From NCBI GenBank assembly GCA_002794735.1, contig NBAZ01000009.1, positions 744,001 to 808,000 of the forward strand: a DNA stretch of 64,000 bases, written 5' to 3'. This stretch comes from Pyrrhoderma lamaoense. Taxonomy: Eukaryota > Basidiomycota > Agaricomycetes > Hymenochaetales > Hymenochaetaceae. The notes beneath the pieces are model-generated. The model was not told the origin of the DNA, searched no databases, and saw nothing but the letters and a program-made list of their open reading frames with translations. Positions 24,717 to 34,035 of this stretch are shown here, piece after piece (the stretch's first letter is position 1; each line of letters starts with the position of its first letter). The translations under genes and the position numbers were made by a program.

Positions 24717-25278
24717 ATTCGTTCAATGCATGTTTGTACACAAACTTCTCAATCTTACCATACACACTCGCCCTACACATCACGAGTCGTACATACAAGC
24801 TCATATATTTTATTCGCTAGTGTCTGTATATACTATTCCATTAAAGGCTTTAAGCAGTCTACAATGATCTCCATATAATAAACCTCGCATCGTCTGTAAC
24901 AATGAGAGACGGGTGTTTGAACTCAGAGTCAAAGCCACATTTAAGTTTGTAATGAATTCAATTAAGCGTACATACATCTTCGAACCTGTTGCATCGAACT
25001 AATAACTACCAGTACTCTTTTTAAGTATTCAAAATAGACTTCTATCCGCAGCAAATATTCTTTTCTCTTTTCTTTTCAATAGGTATGCGTAAGATGACGA
25101 CAAGTGTCTGTCTTAAAAGCTGGAAAAAATAGCTGAATGTATTCAACAGGTTCTGATTATAACTTAGATAGGAATGAATAGTCAGAATCTGGGAAACTGG
25201 AGTGATTCAAAGTATCATGTAATTGGATAGATCATGATGAAGAAAAAAAGTTTTGTACTAGTTTTTTTAACTCGGAAT
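24717..25278. other. Spacer, 3' flank of the golgin gene
   Basis: No gene recognised. A T-run for the tRNA (read on the minus strand) lies at about 25243-25249, roughly 30 nt past the tRNA 3' end. Confidence 0.4.
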
Positions 25279-25350
25279 TACGCCGTAGGGGAGTCGAACC
25301 CCTGCCGCTTGCTTGGAAGGCAAACATGATAACCGTTTCACCAACGGCGT
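25279..25350 (-). tRNA. tRNA-Gly (anticodon TCC)
   Basis: 72-nt cloverleaf on the minus strand. The acceptor stem ACGCCGT pairs with ACGGCGT and is followed by discriminator A. The D region is TGGTGAAACGGTTATCA. The anticodon loop CTTCCAA gives TCC. The T arm is AGGGG-TTCGACT-CCCCT. There is no intron. A T-run usable as a Pol III stop lies about 30 nt downstream. Confidence 0.95.
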
Positions 25351-25771
25351 ATCAAAGAAATATTTCCCAATACATAAGAGTTGTATATTGGCTGCGTCAA
25401 TATTGCTAACATCCGAGGTCTGGGGATGACGGTTAACGGGCAGTGTTGTCTAAGTTACGACAGTGATATGAATACTAGAATAATTGACGAGCGCGTCGAG
25501 GTTGAACACCAAATTACCGCACCACCGAATCATCGGACTACTGAACTATAGAGTACCAACAATAAAATCGAGTTGATACTTAATACTTGGGAAGCCCTTG
25601 GTATCTAGTCTGCGGCGATAGTGATACTATTGGTTACGGTGATTATAGACATGTGTATACTTATAGTCCTAGTTTATAGGAATTTTTGCTTATCGAACAA
25701 TGATTACCGATTAACGAATAACGATCAACGAGTATTGATAGTCGATAATTGATAATTGATACCCATTAATA
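25351..25771. other. Spacer between the tRNA and the duplication cluster
   Basis: AT-rich sequence with several short GATAATTGATA-like internal repeats at 25690-25765. No gene recognised. Confidence 0.4.
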
Positions 25772-25898
25772 CAGGTGGGTATACGAAAGGATGCCAGGCA
25801 CCGTAAGTGACATACGCTGTTTGGATATTCTCTCGCCTGAATTTGAGGAAACATTTGCTTATGTACTAGTGCCTGGTGCTCTTTCATATACTCACCTG
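25772..25898 (+). mobile_element. 127-bp MITE, copy 1 (TA target duplication)
   Basis: Terminal inverted repeats of about 30 bp start CAGGTGGGTATACGAAAGGA and end in the reverse complement with a few mismatches. TA flanks both ends (25770-25771 and 25899-25900). The interior is nearly identical to the reverse complement of the element at 27727-27853. The TA duplication and lack of coding capacity suggest a non-autonomous Tc1/mariner-type element. Confidence 0.85.
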
Positions 25899-25944
25899 TA
25901 TAAGTTTGACGCCCAGCGGATCCACGCAGCGGGGATGCTGTGTG

Positions 25945-26034
25945 TGTGGGGGGGGGGGTATTAGCTTGTTTGACTCTGTTTGACCCCCCCCCAAAAAAAA
26001 AAAAAAAAAAAAAGAGAGAGAGAGAGAGAGAGAA
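25945..26034. repeat. Low-complexity tract (GT)n-(G)n, (C)n-(A)n-(GA)n
   Basis: A G run of ten or more, then after a short spacer a C run, an A run of more than 20 and about nine GA dinucleotides. Homopolymers this long are prone to length errors. Confidence 0.9.
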
Positions 26035-26596
26035 GGGTTTATATACTATATATAGGTGGGGTACAAAAAGTGTTTCGGACACTTTGATCATCTATCACAC
26101 ACATACACAACTAAAGCAACAGAAAAAAATTTTCAGGTCACTCCAAAAAGAAAACAATTATATTGAGAAGCAAAAAAAGTCGCGATTGCGCAGAGATGTA
26201 AACATCGGAAGGGGGGTGAAAACCTTCTTTTAATTTAATTTGGGGTTTGGGGTGTTCGAACACTTTTACAACCCACCCTGTAGCCTAGCCTAGCCCAGCC
26301 TAAGATCGCTGATAATTAAAAAAAGAAGAAGAGGTCTATATAGATGATAGTTCTTAGTATCTACGTGTTGTCTAGTGGTAGTATCTGTTTAGTATTATAT
26401 ATGGATTCCACTTCTGATCCTGACCAGCAGTTGAACAGATAAACGGATAAGCGGATAAAATCGAAGTCCTAAAGTCCAAAGTCCGAGAAGGACAATGAAT
26501 CACGACGAGAGCATATAAACGAAAGATATTAACCTCTTTTTTTTCTTGACCTGGTTTATGTGAGATGAGTTGGAAGAGGTTTGTTAGTGAGTTGTT

Positions 26597-27376
26597 CTAT
26601 ATAAGACAAGTAAAATAGATAGAGGAGAAAGAAGAGGGACTGGACAAACGAACGAACGAACGAAAGAACGAACGAAGAGAGGAAGGAAAGCAGGGGAAAA
26701 AGAACACAGACCGTTTGATGTTTGAAAGAGATTTCGAACACGTGGTGGAGAAAGGGGAGACGTTACAGATGAAGTCTGTCTGTTCCTCGATCCCTGGGGT
26801 AGACAGAACAGACTGTGTGGGACGTATAGGTTTAGTTGTAGTTGTAGTATAGCCACTTTTTTCTGTTAACGCTGTAGCAAAAGTATCCAAGGACGCAGTA
26901 GGGTCTGCCTCAACAGAGGTCTCCGAAAACGATGTAGAACTCGTCAAAATCATGTCTGCGCAAGACTCTGTACACGTTGTGGTCAGAGGGTTTGTTGTCG
27001 CTGAAGTTGTGATCTTTATTATCATTGTCGAGTCAGATCTGATCAGCATTTCAGTTATCGATGGAGTGCTGGTTGGCGTTATGTCATCTATTTCTGTCGG
27101 AGCTATCTCCGCATATATAGATGGCATAGTTGGTAGCATTGTGATAGTCTCTGTCGCAGTGACGGTTAATAGCTCCCAACTAGTAAACAACAAGGGGCTA
27201 GTCATTGAGGTAGGAATTATGAGCATAGAAGACATAGGAGGAATAGCATACCTAGCTACTCTGGGAGACTTCGAAAGTTCAACGCCCATAACTTCAGGTA
27301 AAGGGAGAGACGCTACCATAAGTGTAGCTAGTGCAAGAATGAGAGTCCAGCTAGCGCTGAATGGCTTGTGGGACAT
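26597..27376 (-). CDS. Small secreted Ser/Thr-rich protein, copy 1 (open)
   Basis: 259-aa single-exon ORF starting with a typical signal peptide (ASWTLILALATLMVASLPLP). It is then rich in Thr, Ser and Ile, with a conserved middle also found in copy 2: TATETITMLPT, STSFSETS, ADPTASLDT, TALTEKSGY, KPIRPTQSVLSTPGIEEQ. Only a couple of Cys residues are present. The C-terminal ~50 residues (many FFRSF, SSPSS) are not shared and may be read-through of the true end, since copy 2 stops soon after ICNVSPFS. A TATA-like ATATAAAAG lies about 55 nt upstream of the ATG. No family recognised; it could be an effector-like or cell-surface protein. It is the only one of three copies with an intact frame. Confidence 0.55.
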   Translation of the reverse strand: MSHKPFSASWTLILALATLMVASLPLPEVMGVELSKSPRVARYAIPPMSSMLIIPTSMTSPLLFTSWELLTVTATETITMLPTMPSIYAEIAPTEIDDITPTSTPSITEMLIRSDSTMIIKITTSATTNPLTTTCTESCADMILTSSTSFSETSVEADPTASLDTFATALTEKSGYTTTTTKPIRPTQSVLSTPGIEEQTDFICNVSPFSTTCSKSLSNIKRSVFFFPCFPSSLRSFFRSFVRLSSPSSFSSIYFTCLI

Positions 27377-27421
27377 TTTTGTAACTTGACTTGAGTGAGA
27401 GGGTGTTGCAAGTGGGGAGAG

Positions 27422-27437
27422 TATCTTTTATATTCAA
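27422..27437 (-). promoter_or_regulatory. TATA-like box shared by the secreted-protein gene copies
   Basis: Reads GAATATAAAAGATACTC on the minus strand, upstream of the ATG at 27376. The same element is found as GCATATAAAAGACACTC before copy 2 (about 30874) and as a degenerate GCATATGAGAGATACTC before the fragment copy (about 30545). Confidence 0.55.
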
Positions 27438-27726
27438 ACCATCTTATTGTTCCTGAGTAAAAATTACAATGTACTCAACAAGACCATGTGTTTATATTGT
27501 GTATGGCACGTTGTAACAAAGTGTTAGCACAGATAGTGGTTGTATTCACAGCCATCTTTCGGGCTACAGTATACTTTGGTTCGATTATTATTAGTTTGGA
27601 GGTTTTTTGCTTCGCTAACAGGTCCACACTGAGCTTGAGAAAAGAATACACTTCAGAAACTAGTGCAGACAAAAGAGCCAAGTAGAAGGCTGGCCATACG
27701 AGTTTACCCCTAGATTTAAGATTATA

Positions 27727-27853
27727 CAGGTGGGTATACGAAAGGACGCCAGGCACCAGTGAATAAGCGAATGTTTCCTCAAATTCAGGCAAGAAAATAT
27801 CCAAATAGCGTATGTCGCTTACGGTTCCTGGCGTCCTTTCGTATACCGACCTG
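27727..27853 (-). mobile_element. 127-bp MITE, copy 2 (opposite orientation)
   Basis: Same family as 25772-25898 by terminal repeats (CAGGTGGGTATACGAAAGGA..) and interior, but inserted in the opposite orientation. Flanked by TA on both sides (27725-27726, 27854-27855). An ORF at 27475-27906 runs through it and is therefore not taken as a gene. Confidence 0.85.
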
Positions 27854-28084
27854 TAGCTGATCGTGGACCCAGCTGTTAGATACAACTCGAAGCTGTGCCG
27901 CGCCACCCCTGCCTGCTTTCCTTTTTTCCTTTTATAGATGCCATGACCCGGTTTTTAATTTTAAAATTTTTTCACAGTCTTGGAGACCTTGTCAGTGCGT
28001 GTAAAAGAAAATTAAAATTAAAAACTGCGTCATTTCATTTCTTTCGCTCTCTTATCACTAAGTGTAGAGCTCCGGGATTCGTAC

Positions 28085-28363
28085 TTCGTGTCTTTGTTTA
28101 TTCGTTCGTTTCTCTATAGCCAAGTACGTATACACCAAGAACGGGTTAATAAAGATGTTTTAAAAGAAAGTATCCAAAAGAAAAGAAAAGATAGAAAAAA
28201 AGGGGGAGGAGGAGGGAAGGAGGAGGGAAGGAGCTATCTAAACCGCTATAAACAAAGAACAAAAAAGAAAACAAGAAAACCAAAACAACCCAAGTACCTG
28301 TAAAACCTGTAAAATCAAGTTTGTATAACGAAAAATTGAAAAGTGGGGAAAGCGAGAGGGAAC

Positions 28364-28410
<47 letters not shown>

Positions 28411-28600
28411 AACGATGACCCAAAAGGAGATTACCCAAATGTCAGAAAAGAGACGGTGAAGAAAGACCGAGAAAATGAGAGTAAGAGTAAGAGGTCTCAT
28501 ATCTATTTCCCCATTCCTCATTTCCCATGCCCGCCATCTCCCACATCCCGATCAAAGAGCCTACACCCTACAAGCCTACAACCTACAGGTGGTTCGTCAC
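28085..28600 (+). repeat. Trehalose-gene downstream flank, copy C
   Basis: Third copy of the sequence that follows the trehalose-phosphatase gene. It shares CTATAGCCAAGTACGT, AAGAACGG.TTAATAAAGATG, the AGCTATCTAAACCGCTATAAAC block, CCCAAGTACCTGTAAAACC, the AACATGTATATG tract, GTCAGAAAAGAGACGGTGAA and ATCAAAGAGCCTAC with 29260-29680 and 33585-34030. No coding part of the trehalose gene is present here. Confidence 0.85.
28364..28410. repeat. (ATGTAT)n microsatellite
   Basis: About eight perfect hexamer units. The same site in the other two flank copies has only two or three units, so it expanded in copy C. Confidence 0.95.
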
Positions 28601-29015
28601 CCCCAAACTTGGATACTGATCTACATACTTAATTCACAAGGAACTAGTACAAACTTAGGTTGTGGGTAAAGTGGGCTATCTCTTCTTTCTCTCATAAAAA
28701 ATACATAATTTATCATTTTCCATACCAGATTTTAGTTTTTTTTTAAAACTATCAATAACATATTAAAAAGACTTGAAAGTAGAATCATAAGCAAAAAAAA
28801 TGAGTAACAGGGATTATTCTGTACCGTGAGAAATGTATCCTACTTCAAAGGTGACGACTTAGTGGAACCACCTGACAGTATAATTTCGACTATATCTATA
28901 AATACCACAACCAAAAAAGTATCAATACCGCTACAAAATACCGCTACAAACGTAATGCATTGACCGCCACAAAAAAAGTATCAAACACGCTACAGACTAG
29001 AAGCATTGATTGTAG

Positions 29016-30428
29016 GTCGGAATTTTTTGTAGTTCAGGGGGTAATTCGGTGTGGCGATGTGACCAACACACAGGGGACCGGGACTTGTCCGAGTTATCAT
29101 CCCACATTCCAGAACACGCATACACACCACGCTTCCGGAGTTCCGATGCACTTTCAGAATTCCAAGTTGAACTCCACCCTCGCCGCACTTCTTCAATCAA
29201 CTAATCTTCTTTTCTTTTCTTACATGGTTACATAGTTACGTCGTTTCGAGTTTCGAGCCCTGAGTCTCTTTTCCCACTCATTCATTCGTTTGTTTGATTC
29301 TCTATAGCTGTAGCCAAGTACGTGTACACCAAGAACGGTTAATAAAGATGACTCTAAAAAAGTATCGAAAAGAAAAGATAGAAAGAAAAAAACAAGGGGG
29401 AGGAGCTAACTAAACCGTTATAAACAAAAAAAAGAAAACAAGAAAACCAAAACAACCCAAGTACCTGTGTAACCTGTAAAATCAAGTTTGTATAACGAAA
29501 AATTGAAAAATGGGGAAAGAGAGAGGGAACATGTATATGTATATGTACGATGAAACCAAAAAAAAAGAGATATAGCCCAAACGTCAGAAAAGAGACGGTG
29601 AAGAAAGACTGAGGGAGTGAGAGTAAGAGTAAATAGTCCCATATCTATTCCCCCATCCCAATCAAAGGGCCTACCAGTCTACAAACTTACAAACTCACGA
29701 CCCCTTCCACCCTCACCTTCTCCTCCTCATCACACCTAACAAGCCCAAGCATAGCCTCAACAATCTCCCCAGGAGTCGGGACATGCCAACCCGCAAGCGT
29801 CTTCTTACTGCTCGCCCCCACACTCGTCGAGAACACGCTGTCGGGCCCCAGTCCGCCGATGAGGATGCTCGGTACCGGGTGTTGTTCGAATTCGGTGTCG
29901 TGTTGGGAGGGCGTTAGGCTTATGATGTGTTCTTCTTTTTGTTTCGTCGTCGTCATCGGAGGCTGTTGTTGTGGTGAGTTCAAAGGCTCGGAGTTTTTGG
30001 AGGACACCCTTGACTGCGTCTAGCTTGTCACGGGCTACGATGATCTTCTTTCCTTCGTATAACGAACGGAGGGCTTCGATTTTGGGACGGACGGACTCTC
30101 GGCATGCGTCTCGAGCTATACGTTCCGCGTCTACTCCGACTGGACAATGGGTGACAGTCGTCACATGTCCTTGATTATCAATCCCTAACCATCCTCCGTT
30201 CCCACTTCCCCCCGCACCAGATCCAGGTGCACCACCGCCGAAAGCACCGCCGCCAACAGGGACGCCGACACCAGCAGCGATCTCATACCCACAGACCCTG
30301 ACACAGGAAGAGACAAAGTGCCTTGAATACGAGTACGTCTGGAAGCACACCAAGTTCGCACCGAGCATCCCGTCCAACACTTCTCCCCTCGGCAAGCACC
30401 TAAAGATTTTGGAGCTCGGGAAGGGCGT
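29016..30428 (-). pseudogene. Truncated duplicate of the trehalose-phosphate phosphatase gene (copy B) with its flank
   Basis: Near-identical to 33316-36350 but lacking roughly 34315-35893 (about 1.6 kb), and ending at the LPRR.EVLDGMLG region, so the N-terminal third is also missing. Two coding blocks remain: 29966-30428 (EVLDGMLGANLVCFQTYSYS to VLQKLRAFE) and 29687-29965 (the C-terminal end, IISLTPSQHDTEFE to EGVVSL). It cannot make the enzyme. In both blocks this copy keeps bases missing from the long gene: FGGGAPGSGAGGSG is continuous here, and the GASSKKTLAGWHV ending is in frame. Confidence 0.88.
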
Positions 30429-30434
30429 GTGGGT

Positions 30435-30740
30435 TTCCTGGCGGTACCACTACCATCTGTGGGAATGTTTTGTCACAACGTGCTATACACGATCCCATAT
30501 ATCCACATGTTCTTGCATACCATACTCGGCGCAATAAGATAGTTGCATATGAGAGATACTCTCTCTGCTTGTACCCTTTGTTTGACATAAGCTACAAAAT
30601 GTCCAACAAATCATTCAGCACTAGCTAGACTCTCTTTCTTACGGTAGCTGCACTAATGGTATCAGTGACAGACCCCCTCCCTTTACCTGAAGTTATGGAC
30701 ATTGAACACCGAAGTCTCTCAGAGTAACTAGGTCGCCATC
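30435..30740 (+). pseudogene. Fragment of the secreted Ser/Thr-rich protein gene, copy 3
   Basis: Promoter-like sequence joins directly to the broken end of trehalose copy B. The ATG at 30599 is followed by MSNKSFSTS and a TAG stop. Downstream codons still resemble the signal peptide and the EVMDIE..RSLSE segment, but similarity ends near 30740. Clearly dead. Confidence 0.8.
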
Positions 30741-30928
30741 CCCCTAGGTCTTCTACGATCTCAAATAGGTTGGCCCACAATCAATGTAATCCAAAGGAAT
30801 GCTAAAAATAGAAACACCATCTTTTATAACGTGGCACATACGCGATATCACACATGATCTTGATAAGTTATTTGCATATAAAAGACACTCACTCCACTTA
30901 CACCCTCTCATTCAAGTCGAGTCACAGA

Positions 30929-31583
30929 ATGTTCTACAAGTCAACCAGCACTAGCTGGGCTCTCTTTCTTACAACAGCTGCTCTTATAGTATCAATGGCA
31001 GCCTCTCTCCCTGGACCTGAAGTTATGGACGTTGAACTTTCGAAGTCTCTCAGAGTAGCTAGGCATGTCATTCCTCCTATATGTGTTCTCAATTACCCTC
31101 CTAATGACCGACTTGTTGTTTACTAGTTCGGAGCTATTCGCCATCACTGCGACAGAGACTATCACAATGCTACCAACTATACCGTCTATGTGTATGGAGA
31201 TAGCTCCGACAGAAATAGACTCCATGACGTCAACTAACCCCCCGTTAAGAACCAAAAAGTTGACCGGATCTGTCTCGACAATGATGACAGATATTATAAC
31301 ATCAACTTCAGCAACCCTCCCGACCACAGCGTCTACAGAGTCTTGCGCAGACACGAATTTGACGAGTTCTACATCGTTTTCGGAGACCTCTACTGAGGCT
31401 GACCCTACTGCGTCCTTGGATACTTCTGCTACAGCGTTAACAGAAAAAAGTGGCTATGTCACAACTACAACTAAACCTATACGTCCCACACAGTCTGTTC
31501 TGTCTACCCCAGGGATCGAGGAACAGACAGACTTCATCTGCAACGTCTCCCCTTTCTCCCCCCGTGTCCGAAACCCCTTTTAA
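30929..31583 (+). pseudogene. Secreted Ser/Thr-rich protein gene, copy 2 (frame disrupted)
   Basis: Starts with a good signal peptide (SWALFLTTAALIVSMAASLP) and continues to VARHVIPP, where small net deletions relative to copy 1 (about 8 nt, around 31075-31125) shift the frame into a TAG at 31124. The remaining homologous part, from SSELFAITATETITMLP to CNVSPFSPRVRNPF, is open in another frame up to 31583. A splice rescuing it was not found. It could be a recent pseudogene. Confidence 0.65.
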
Positions 31584-32014
31584 ACATCAAACAGTCAGTG
31601 TTCTTTCCCCCCTCTTCCTTCCTTTCTTTGTTTGTTCTTTCGTTCGTCCTTTCGCTCGTTCCCTCTTCTTTCTCCTCTATCTATTTTACTTATCTTATAT
31701 AGAACAACTCACTAACAAACTACTTCCAACCCATAAACCAGGTCAAGAAAAAAAAGAGATTAAGATCTTTCGTTTATACGCTCTTGTCGTGATTCATTGT
31801 CCTTCTCAGACTTTAGTTTCGGGGCTCTGGATCCCAGATTTTGGAAACTGGATTTCGGACTTTAGGTCTTCGATTTTATCCATTTATCTGTTTCATCTGT
31901 CCAACTGCTGGTCAGGGCTCAGAAGCGAAATCTGTGTATAATACTTATAGGCTTTCGGAACGGTTACTACTACTAGATAGCACATGTAGATACTAAAAAC
32001 TATAAACTATATTA

Positions 32015-32662
32015 CCGTACATGTGCCCCTCTTTCAAAATCCGCCTTTACACAACACATCACATATATTCACCGCGCAGAAAAATTTAGGAATATAGTTT
32101 AGCTTACTAGTAATTAGTTTGTTTAATTTTAAACTAATTTTAATAATGAAAGTATATTAGAAAAATACATAAAGACCAAGTGTACCCCTCTTTCAACATT
32201 TCGTCACACAGTGTCACAATACTGTATATTATTTTTTATAGTCGCGAAATTCGCTTAACTAGTACATATTATATTAGAATCTAGGAAAGTTGATCAATTT
32301 TGTCACTCGCTGTCACTTTCATTTTATTTTTTTGATAAGTCAATGAGATAATTTTTTTAAAGCATGAAAATAATTATGAAGTCATTTTTGTATCTATATA
32401 TCATATATATAAGGTTATATAGAAAGTTGATGAGAAAAATAATTTTATAATTGTAGTTTCTCATATATATGTTGTCCTAAATCTGTGTATATGCTAATTT
32501 CCTATTTAATTAATATTATTTTGACGATAATTTTCACATAATCTTAATAAGTCAGTAAAAACATATTTTTGTGCCAAATTTTGGATAGAGTTTATTTGTA
32601 TAACGTTGAGAAATATCGAGTTTGAAAGAGGGGTACACTTTGAAAGAGGGGCACATGTACGG
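32015..32662. mobile_element. 648-bp AT-rich MITE with perfect terminal inverted repeats
   Basis: Ends are CCGTACATGTGCCCCTCTTT at 32015 and its reverse complement ending at 32662; the match extends over 24 bp. The pentamer TATTA flanks both sides (32010-32014, 32663-32667) as a target duplication. No coding capacity. The corresponding place in the inverted arm (about 26350) reads without the insertion. Confidence 0.9.
32178..32640. mobile_element. Inner inverted-repeat element nested in the 648-bp MITE
   Basis: A second pair of related terminal repeats, AAGTGTACCCCTCTTTCAA at 32178 and its complement ending at 32640, immediately before the outer right end. Inner and outer repeats share CCCCTCTTTCAA, so they are likely the same family, one copy inserted in or recombined with another. 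Confidence 0.75.
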
Positions 32663-33020
32663 TATTAGTATATAGACCTCTTCTTCTTCTTTTTCTTTTT
32701 TAAGTTATCAGCAATCTTAATCTGGACTAGGCTAGGCTGAAAAAAAGTGTTCCGACACCCTCAAAAACCCAAATTTAATCTCAGAAGGAGGGAGAGATTC
32801 GCAAGATTCTCATCCTCCCCTCCCCCCACCCTTCTGATGTTTACATATATATCTCTGCGCAATAACAATCGCGACCTTTTTTTCTTTCTTTCTTTCTTTG
32901 CCTCTCAATAATACTATACAAAATATACAATATACAATATAGTCCTATAGTTCTACTTTTTTTTTTTTTACCGCGAAGAGTCTTCTCTTACATAGAAGAA
33001 ATCACTTTTATATATATTAA

Positions 33021-33032
33021 CGGGGGGGGGGG
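33021..33032. repeat. G homopolymer
   Basis: A G run of about a dozen bases; another lies at about 33340-33353. Both sit beside duplication breakpoints. Confidence 0.85.
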
Positions 33033-33150
33033 GTACTTATTTAACAAGGCATCAATATACATCATGAGAAATTGAAATTTTTGACTTGTATCAATATCAA
33101 TATCAATACACTAATACTCGTTAATCATTGACCCGATGATCAGGGTACTC

Positions 33151-33222
33151 CTATAAACTATAACTATAACTATAACTATAACTATAACTATAACTATAAC
33201 TATAACTATAACTATAACTATA
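33151..33222. repeat. (CTATAA)n microsatellite
   Basis: About twelve hexamer units of CTATAA/ACTATA. This is not the fungal telomere unit (CCCTAA). Confidence 0.95.
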
Positions 33223-33315
33223 CCTGTGCCTATACCAATAATTACCATTACCAATAGTATCACTATCGGCCACAGACTAAATACCAAGAGTTTCACCCAA
33301 GGAAATACCTTGATT

Positions 33316-34035
33316 TTAGGTCGGAATTTTTTGTAGTTCGGGGGGGGGGGGGGTAATTCGGTAGTGTGGGTGATGTGATCAACACACAGGGGACCGGGAC
33401 TTGTCCGAGTTATCATCTCCACATTCCAGAACAAGCATACACATCACGCTTCCGGAGTTCCGATGCACTTTCAGAATTCCAAGTTGAAACTCCACCCTCG
33501 CCGGACTTCTTCTTCAACCAACTAATCTTCTTTTCTTTTCTTACATGGTTACATAGTTACATCGTTTCAAGTTTAGAACTCCGAGTCTCTTTTCCCATTC
33601 ATTCATTCGTTTGTTTGATTCTCTATAGCTGTAGCCAAGTACGTGTACACCAAGAACGGTTAATAAAGATGACTTAAAAAAAGTATCGAAAAGAAAAGAT
33701 AGAAAGAAAAAAAAAAAACAAGGGGGGGGGGAGGAGCTATCTAAACCGCTATAAACACAAAAAAAAATAAAACAAGAAAATCAAAACAACCCAAGTACCT
33801 ATGAAACCTGTAAAATCAAGTTTGTATGATGAAAAATTGAAAAATGGGGAAAGAGAGAGGGATCATGTATATGTATATGTACGATGAAACCAAAAAAAAA
33901 GAGAGATAGCCCAAACGTCAGAAAAGAGACGGTGAAGAAAGACTGAGAGAGTAAGAGTAAGAGTAAATAGTCCCATATCTATTCCCCCATTCCCCACCCC
34001 CCCATCCCGATCAAAGAGCCTACCAGTCTACAAAC
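33316..34035 (-). repeat. Trehalose-gene downstream flank, copy A
   Basis: The original-position flank, matching copy B (29016-29690) from TAGGTCGGAATTTTTTGTAG onward and copy C (28085-28600) over its last 450 bp. Confidence 0.8.

Larger units (their letters stand above)
26150..27520 (-). repeat. Inverted duplication, arm 1 (contains secreted-protein gene copy 1)
   Basis: DNA similarity in opposite orientation to about 30840-32910. Shared landmarks include GTCGCGATTG..GCGCAGAGATGTAAACAT, the GGTCTATATAGA block near 26330, the gene itself, and the promoter with ATATAAAAGA. This arm lacks the MITE present in arm 2 and so gives the empty site. Confidence 0.75.
30840..32910 (+). repeat. Inverted duplication, arm 2 (copy 2 plus MITE)
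   Basis: Counterpart of 26150-27520 in opposite orientation. Similarity covers promoter, gene copy 2, the 3' flank through CACATGTAGATACTAA, then resumes after the MITE at ATAGACCTCTTCTTC and continues to the GCGCAATAACAATCGCGACC block. Confidence 0.75.

Noticed and set aside
27475..27906. 143-codon minus-strand ORF
   Set aside because: Runs straight through the 127-bp MITE and shows no family features.
28238..28521. ORFs with IHIHIH / IYIYIY repeats
   Set aside because: Translation of the (ATGTAT)n microsatellite.
33151..33222. Possible telomere-like hexamer array
   Set aside because: The unit is CTATAA, not CCCTAA, and it lies inside a duplication cluster; treated as a microsatellite.
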